This document shows, piece after piece, positions 12,203-14,410 of a stretch of 14,410 nucleotides of DNA. Every line of letters begins with the position of its first letter. Position 1 is the stretch's first letter. Below the pieces are notes generated by a model. The model ran no database searches. It was given only the letters and a program-made list of their open reading frames with translations, and was not told where the DNA came from. The DNA is from DATGMP01 sp035293565 (GTDB lineage Bacteria; Pseudomonadota; Alphaproteobacteria; BOG-932; Roseiterribacteraceae): positions 1 through 14,410 of the forward strand of contig DATGMP010000073.1 in the NCBI GenBank assembly GCA_035293565.1, read 5' to 3'. The position numbers and the translations under genes were made by a program.

Positions 12203-14410
12203 TCATAGTCCCAGATCCAGGCCCGGGCCGAACCTGTATTTCAGCCTGAACCCGAACATCTGCGGCTCGCCGTAGGTCACGGGCACGAAGCCGACCTGGA
12301 AGTAGGCCGATGCATTGGCGATCCGATAGACGCTGTTCGTCGCATTCGTCATGAAGAAGGACAGATCGATCGGGCGGCCGGTGATGTTGTTCCAATCGAC
12401 ATTGAAATTGAGCAAGCCGTAACCGGCGATGTCGCCGTTCGGCTCGATGTCGGGCGCGACATGAACCTTGGTCTGCAGGCTGGCCGTCATGCCGACGACG
12501 AGATCGCCCCAGGACGAGTCGATCGGCACGTGATATCGAAAGTCGAGCGTTCCCTTGTGGCGCGGCATGAAGCGGAAGGGCAGGCCGCTCTGGTCATGCG
12601 GATTGGCGGCTGGGTTGTTGAACATCGTGAACTGGCCTTCCTCATAGGCGTAGTTCAGGCCCAGCTCGAGTCCGCTAACCGGAATCACGGTCGCCTGAAC
12701 TTCGAAGCCCTTCAGCTCCGCCGCGGCGGCGTTGATATTGGCGCCGATTACGCCGCGGCCGGGAACCACCAGCCCAATCGATTCCTGGATGTTGTTGAAC
12801 CAGTCATAGAATGCGTCGGCGTTGGTCCGCCCCTTGATCCCGAACAGCTCCCAATCCGACTTTACACCGGCCTCGACGTCGGTCAGCCCCTCGGGCTGCA
12901 CCAGCCGGAAGCCCGGTGGATTGGAAGCCGTGAACTGTCCGCCGAGGAAGCCTCGGCCCGACCGCACATAGACCATTGTGTCCGGAGTGATTTTGTAATC
13001 GAGACTATAGTTCCAGGTCAGGCGATGCGTCTGAAACTCGCTGGCGGCGCTGCCGCAATTGGGGCCGGAGAAGCCGGCGACACAGCCGCCGAAAGTTCCG
13101 AATCCCTGGCCCCAGTTCGATGAGAAATCCCAGGTGTAACGGTAACCCGCCGTTAGGCTCAGCCCCTCGAGCACAGGGATTAGGCCGCCGAGATCGTAGG
13201 TGCCCTGTGCATAGACCGCCTGCTCGCGGCACGTCGTGGCGCCGCAGCCCGGTATCGTGTTCGACGTCGTCACCTGCACCGTTGTCGGTCCGACGGGAAT
13301 ATAGGGCGGGTAGACGAATCGCGAACCGAACGCCGTATTGCCGAGCTTGTGCTGAAAGCTGAGGAAGCCACCCACGACCCAATCCAACTTTTCGCTGAGC
13401 GCTTTGCCCAGGAGTTGCAGTTCTTCGGTAGAGGTGCCCTGCGACGTATCCCACGGCTCTTTTGTAAAGGGCGCGCCCAGGCCCTGCTCGGAGAATTGAA
13501 TCAGGCTGCCGTCGAAATCATAGCGGGTTAGCGATTTGTTTGACTGAAAGCTGGCAATGTTCTTGATCGAGAGCGCTTCGCTGAAATCGTACCGCGCGAT
13601 GTCGGTGACCGTCCATATCTGCTCCTTGTCCAGCAGGTAGGGATCGTCGAAGGCGGTCTGCCAGGGCCCGAGCGCCGCTTCGCGATTGAACACGCTCCAG
13701 ATGTTCGGAAAAAGGACAGAGATCGGAAGATTGCCGAAAGTCGCGACCGGCGCCGGATCAACGATGTGGAGGTGCGAGCCGGTTCCGTTATCGTGGTTAT
13801 AGAAGTAGGTAAAGACCGTATAGTTCTCGAAATCATCGGTCGGGCGAAGCGTCAGGCCGACACGGCCCGACCAGTAATCACGATTGTCGTAATCCTTGCC
13901 CGTGTTGATCGGGCCGGCGTCCGTGGTAAATCCGTCTCGTTCCTGGCGCTGGCCGGAGATGCGCAGCAGCACCTTGTCCTCTACGATCGGTATGTTGATC
14001 GCGCCTTCGAGTTCATGGTCGTTGTAGTTGCCGAGCGTGAGCTGGACATAGCCCTCGAAATCTCTGGTCGGTTTCTTGGGCGAGAACAGGAACGCGCCGC
14101 CGACCGCACTTCGGCCGAATAGGGTTCCTTGCGGTCCGACCAGCACCTGGACGCTCTCCATGTCGAAGGTCTGCCCGAGTATGCCGGCCGTATTGTTCGG
14201 CGCCTCTGCAAAGTAGGTGACCGTGCTGCCGGCACCGAGGCCCCGGATGCTGAGAAAGTTCTGCGAGATGCGCGTCGTCCCGGAATAGACGGTCATCGAC
14301 GGAACGAAGTGGGTCAGATCCGAAAAGTCCTGGATACTGTTTTCCTGCAGCGTAGCTCCCGATAGCGCCGTCACCGAAACCGGAACAGTCTGCATTTTCT
14401 CTTCGCGGCG
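12203..14410 (-). CDS. TonB-dependent outer-membrane receptor 2 (N-terminus outside window)
   Basis: The frame is open to the window edge: the five codons before the first visible ATG (14395) read RREEK and continue into MQTVPVSVTALSG, so the signal peptide and TonB box lie outside the window. The 735 visible residues contain the plug (with VGPQGTLFGRSAVGGAFLF) and the whole barrel, ending in YGEPQMFGFRLKYRFGPGLDLGL. It is clearly paralogous to receptor 1, for example in LTLRPTDD(F/L)ENY, the (F)EGY.Q(L/V)TLG(N/D)Y block and the C-terminus. Two cysteine pairs fall in barrel loops (codons near 13244/13229 and 13082/13055) and may form disulfides. It heads the leftward operon with the FAD dehydrogenase, three SnoaL_4 proteins and an esterase, pointing to import of the compound those enzymes act on. 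Confidence 0.95.
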   Translation of the reverse strand, partial: RREEKMQTVPVSVTALSGATLQENSIQDFSDLTHFVPSMTVYSGTTRISQNFLSIRGLGAGSTVTYFAEAPNNTAGILGQTFDMESVQVLVGPQGTLFGRSAVGGAFLFSPKKPTRDFEGYVQLTLGNYNDHELEGAINIPIVEDKVLLRISGQRQERDGFTTDAGPINTGKDYDNRDYWSGRVGLTLRPTDDFENYTVFTYFYNHDNGTGSHLHIVDPAPVATFGNLPISVLFPNIWSVFNREAALGPWQTAFDDPYLLDKEQIWTVTDIARYDFSEALSIKNIASFQSNKSLTRYDFDGSLIQFSEQGLGAPFTKEPWDTSQGTSTEELQLLGKALSEKLDWVVGGFLSFQHKLGNTAFGSRFVYPPYIPVGPTTVQVTTSNTIPGCGATTCREQAVYAQGTYDLGGLIPVLEGLSLTAGYRYTWDFSSNWGQGFGTFGGCVAGFSGPNCGSAASEFQTHRLTWNYSLDYKITPDTMVYVRSGRGFLGGQFTASNPPGFRLVQPEGLTDVEAGVKSDWELFGIKGRTNADAFYDWFNNIQESIGLVVPGRGVIGANINAAAAELKGFEVQATVIPVSGLELGLNYAYEEGQFTMFNNPAANPHDQSGLPFRFMPRHKGTLDFRYHVPIDSSWGDLVVGMTASLQTKVHVAPDIEPNGDIAGYGLLNFNVDWNNITGRPIDLSFFMTNATNSVYRIANASAYFQVGFVPVTYGEPQMFGFRLKYRFGPGLDLGL

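Noticed and set aside
10384..12249. A 621-codon open frame on the + strand antisense to the FAD dehydrogenase
   Set aside because: High GC with codon-position bias commonly opens antisense frames; this translation shows no family motif, while the minus-strand frame is a clear flavoprotein.

Overview
The window looks like a GC-rich alphaproteobacterial chromosome, most likely a sphingomonad or a close relative. The basis is the family mix: two large TonB-dependent receptors of the 'RREE.LQSVP' type, a DUF3604 protein, a secretory-lipase-family hydrolase, SnoaL_4 proteins and a KstD-like flavoprotein. No RNA gene, insertion sequence, CRISPR array or origin was seen. The lineage is inferred from gene families, not from a marker gene.

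Left edge (1-1706, + strand): the C-terminal end of a DUF3604 protein, then a complete secreted phosphoesterase (PF04185, acid phosphatase / phospholipase C-like).

Scar and small-gene region (1707-2625): a decayed C-terminal piece of a PepSY-domain protein (+), and a 68-codon gene on the minus strand with a near-perfect Shine-Dalgarno. Upstream of that gene lie a strong hairpin (2226-2289) and a promoter-like element whose -35/-10 spacer carries a C-tract/G-tract palindrome (2476-2504). This is the least explained part of the window.

Centre (2626-7352): a TetR regulator and a complete TonB-dependent receptor (both minus), then a divergent secreted lipase-family hydrolase (+). The receptor and the lipase share a 166-nt AT-rich intergenic region in which two candidate promoters overlap at their -10 hexamers.

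Right half (7405-14410, all minus strand, reading leftward): a second, paralogous TonB-dependent receptor (N-terminus cut by the window edge), a Tat-exported KstD-like FAD dehydrogenase, three tandem SnoaL_4/NTF2-fold proteins (C, B, A), and a secreted HSL-family esterase. Spacings of 58, 38, -4, 8 and 60 nt indicate one operon.

How the genes may work together (inference): the two receptors would take up a bulky hydrophobic compound. The secreted lipase and esterase would cleave ester bonds. The flavoprotein would introduce a double bond, and the SnoaL_4 proteins, which carry the Tyr-x4-Asp plus His pattern known from the bile-acid 7-alpha-dehydratase BaiE, would dehydrate or isomerise the product. 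A steroid, bile-acid or terpenoid ester is the best guess, but the sequence does not fix the substrate. Unusually, most of the proposed enzymes carry export signals, so the chemistry may begin in the periplasm.
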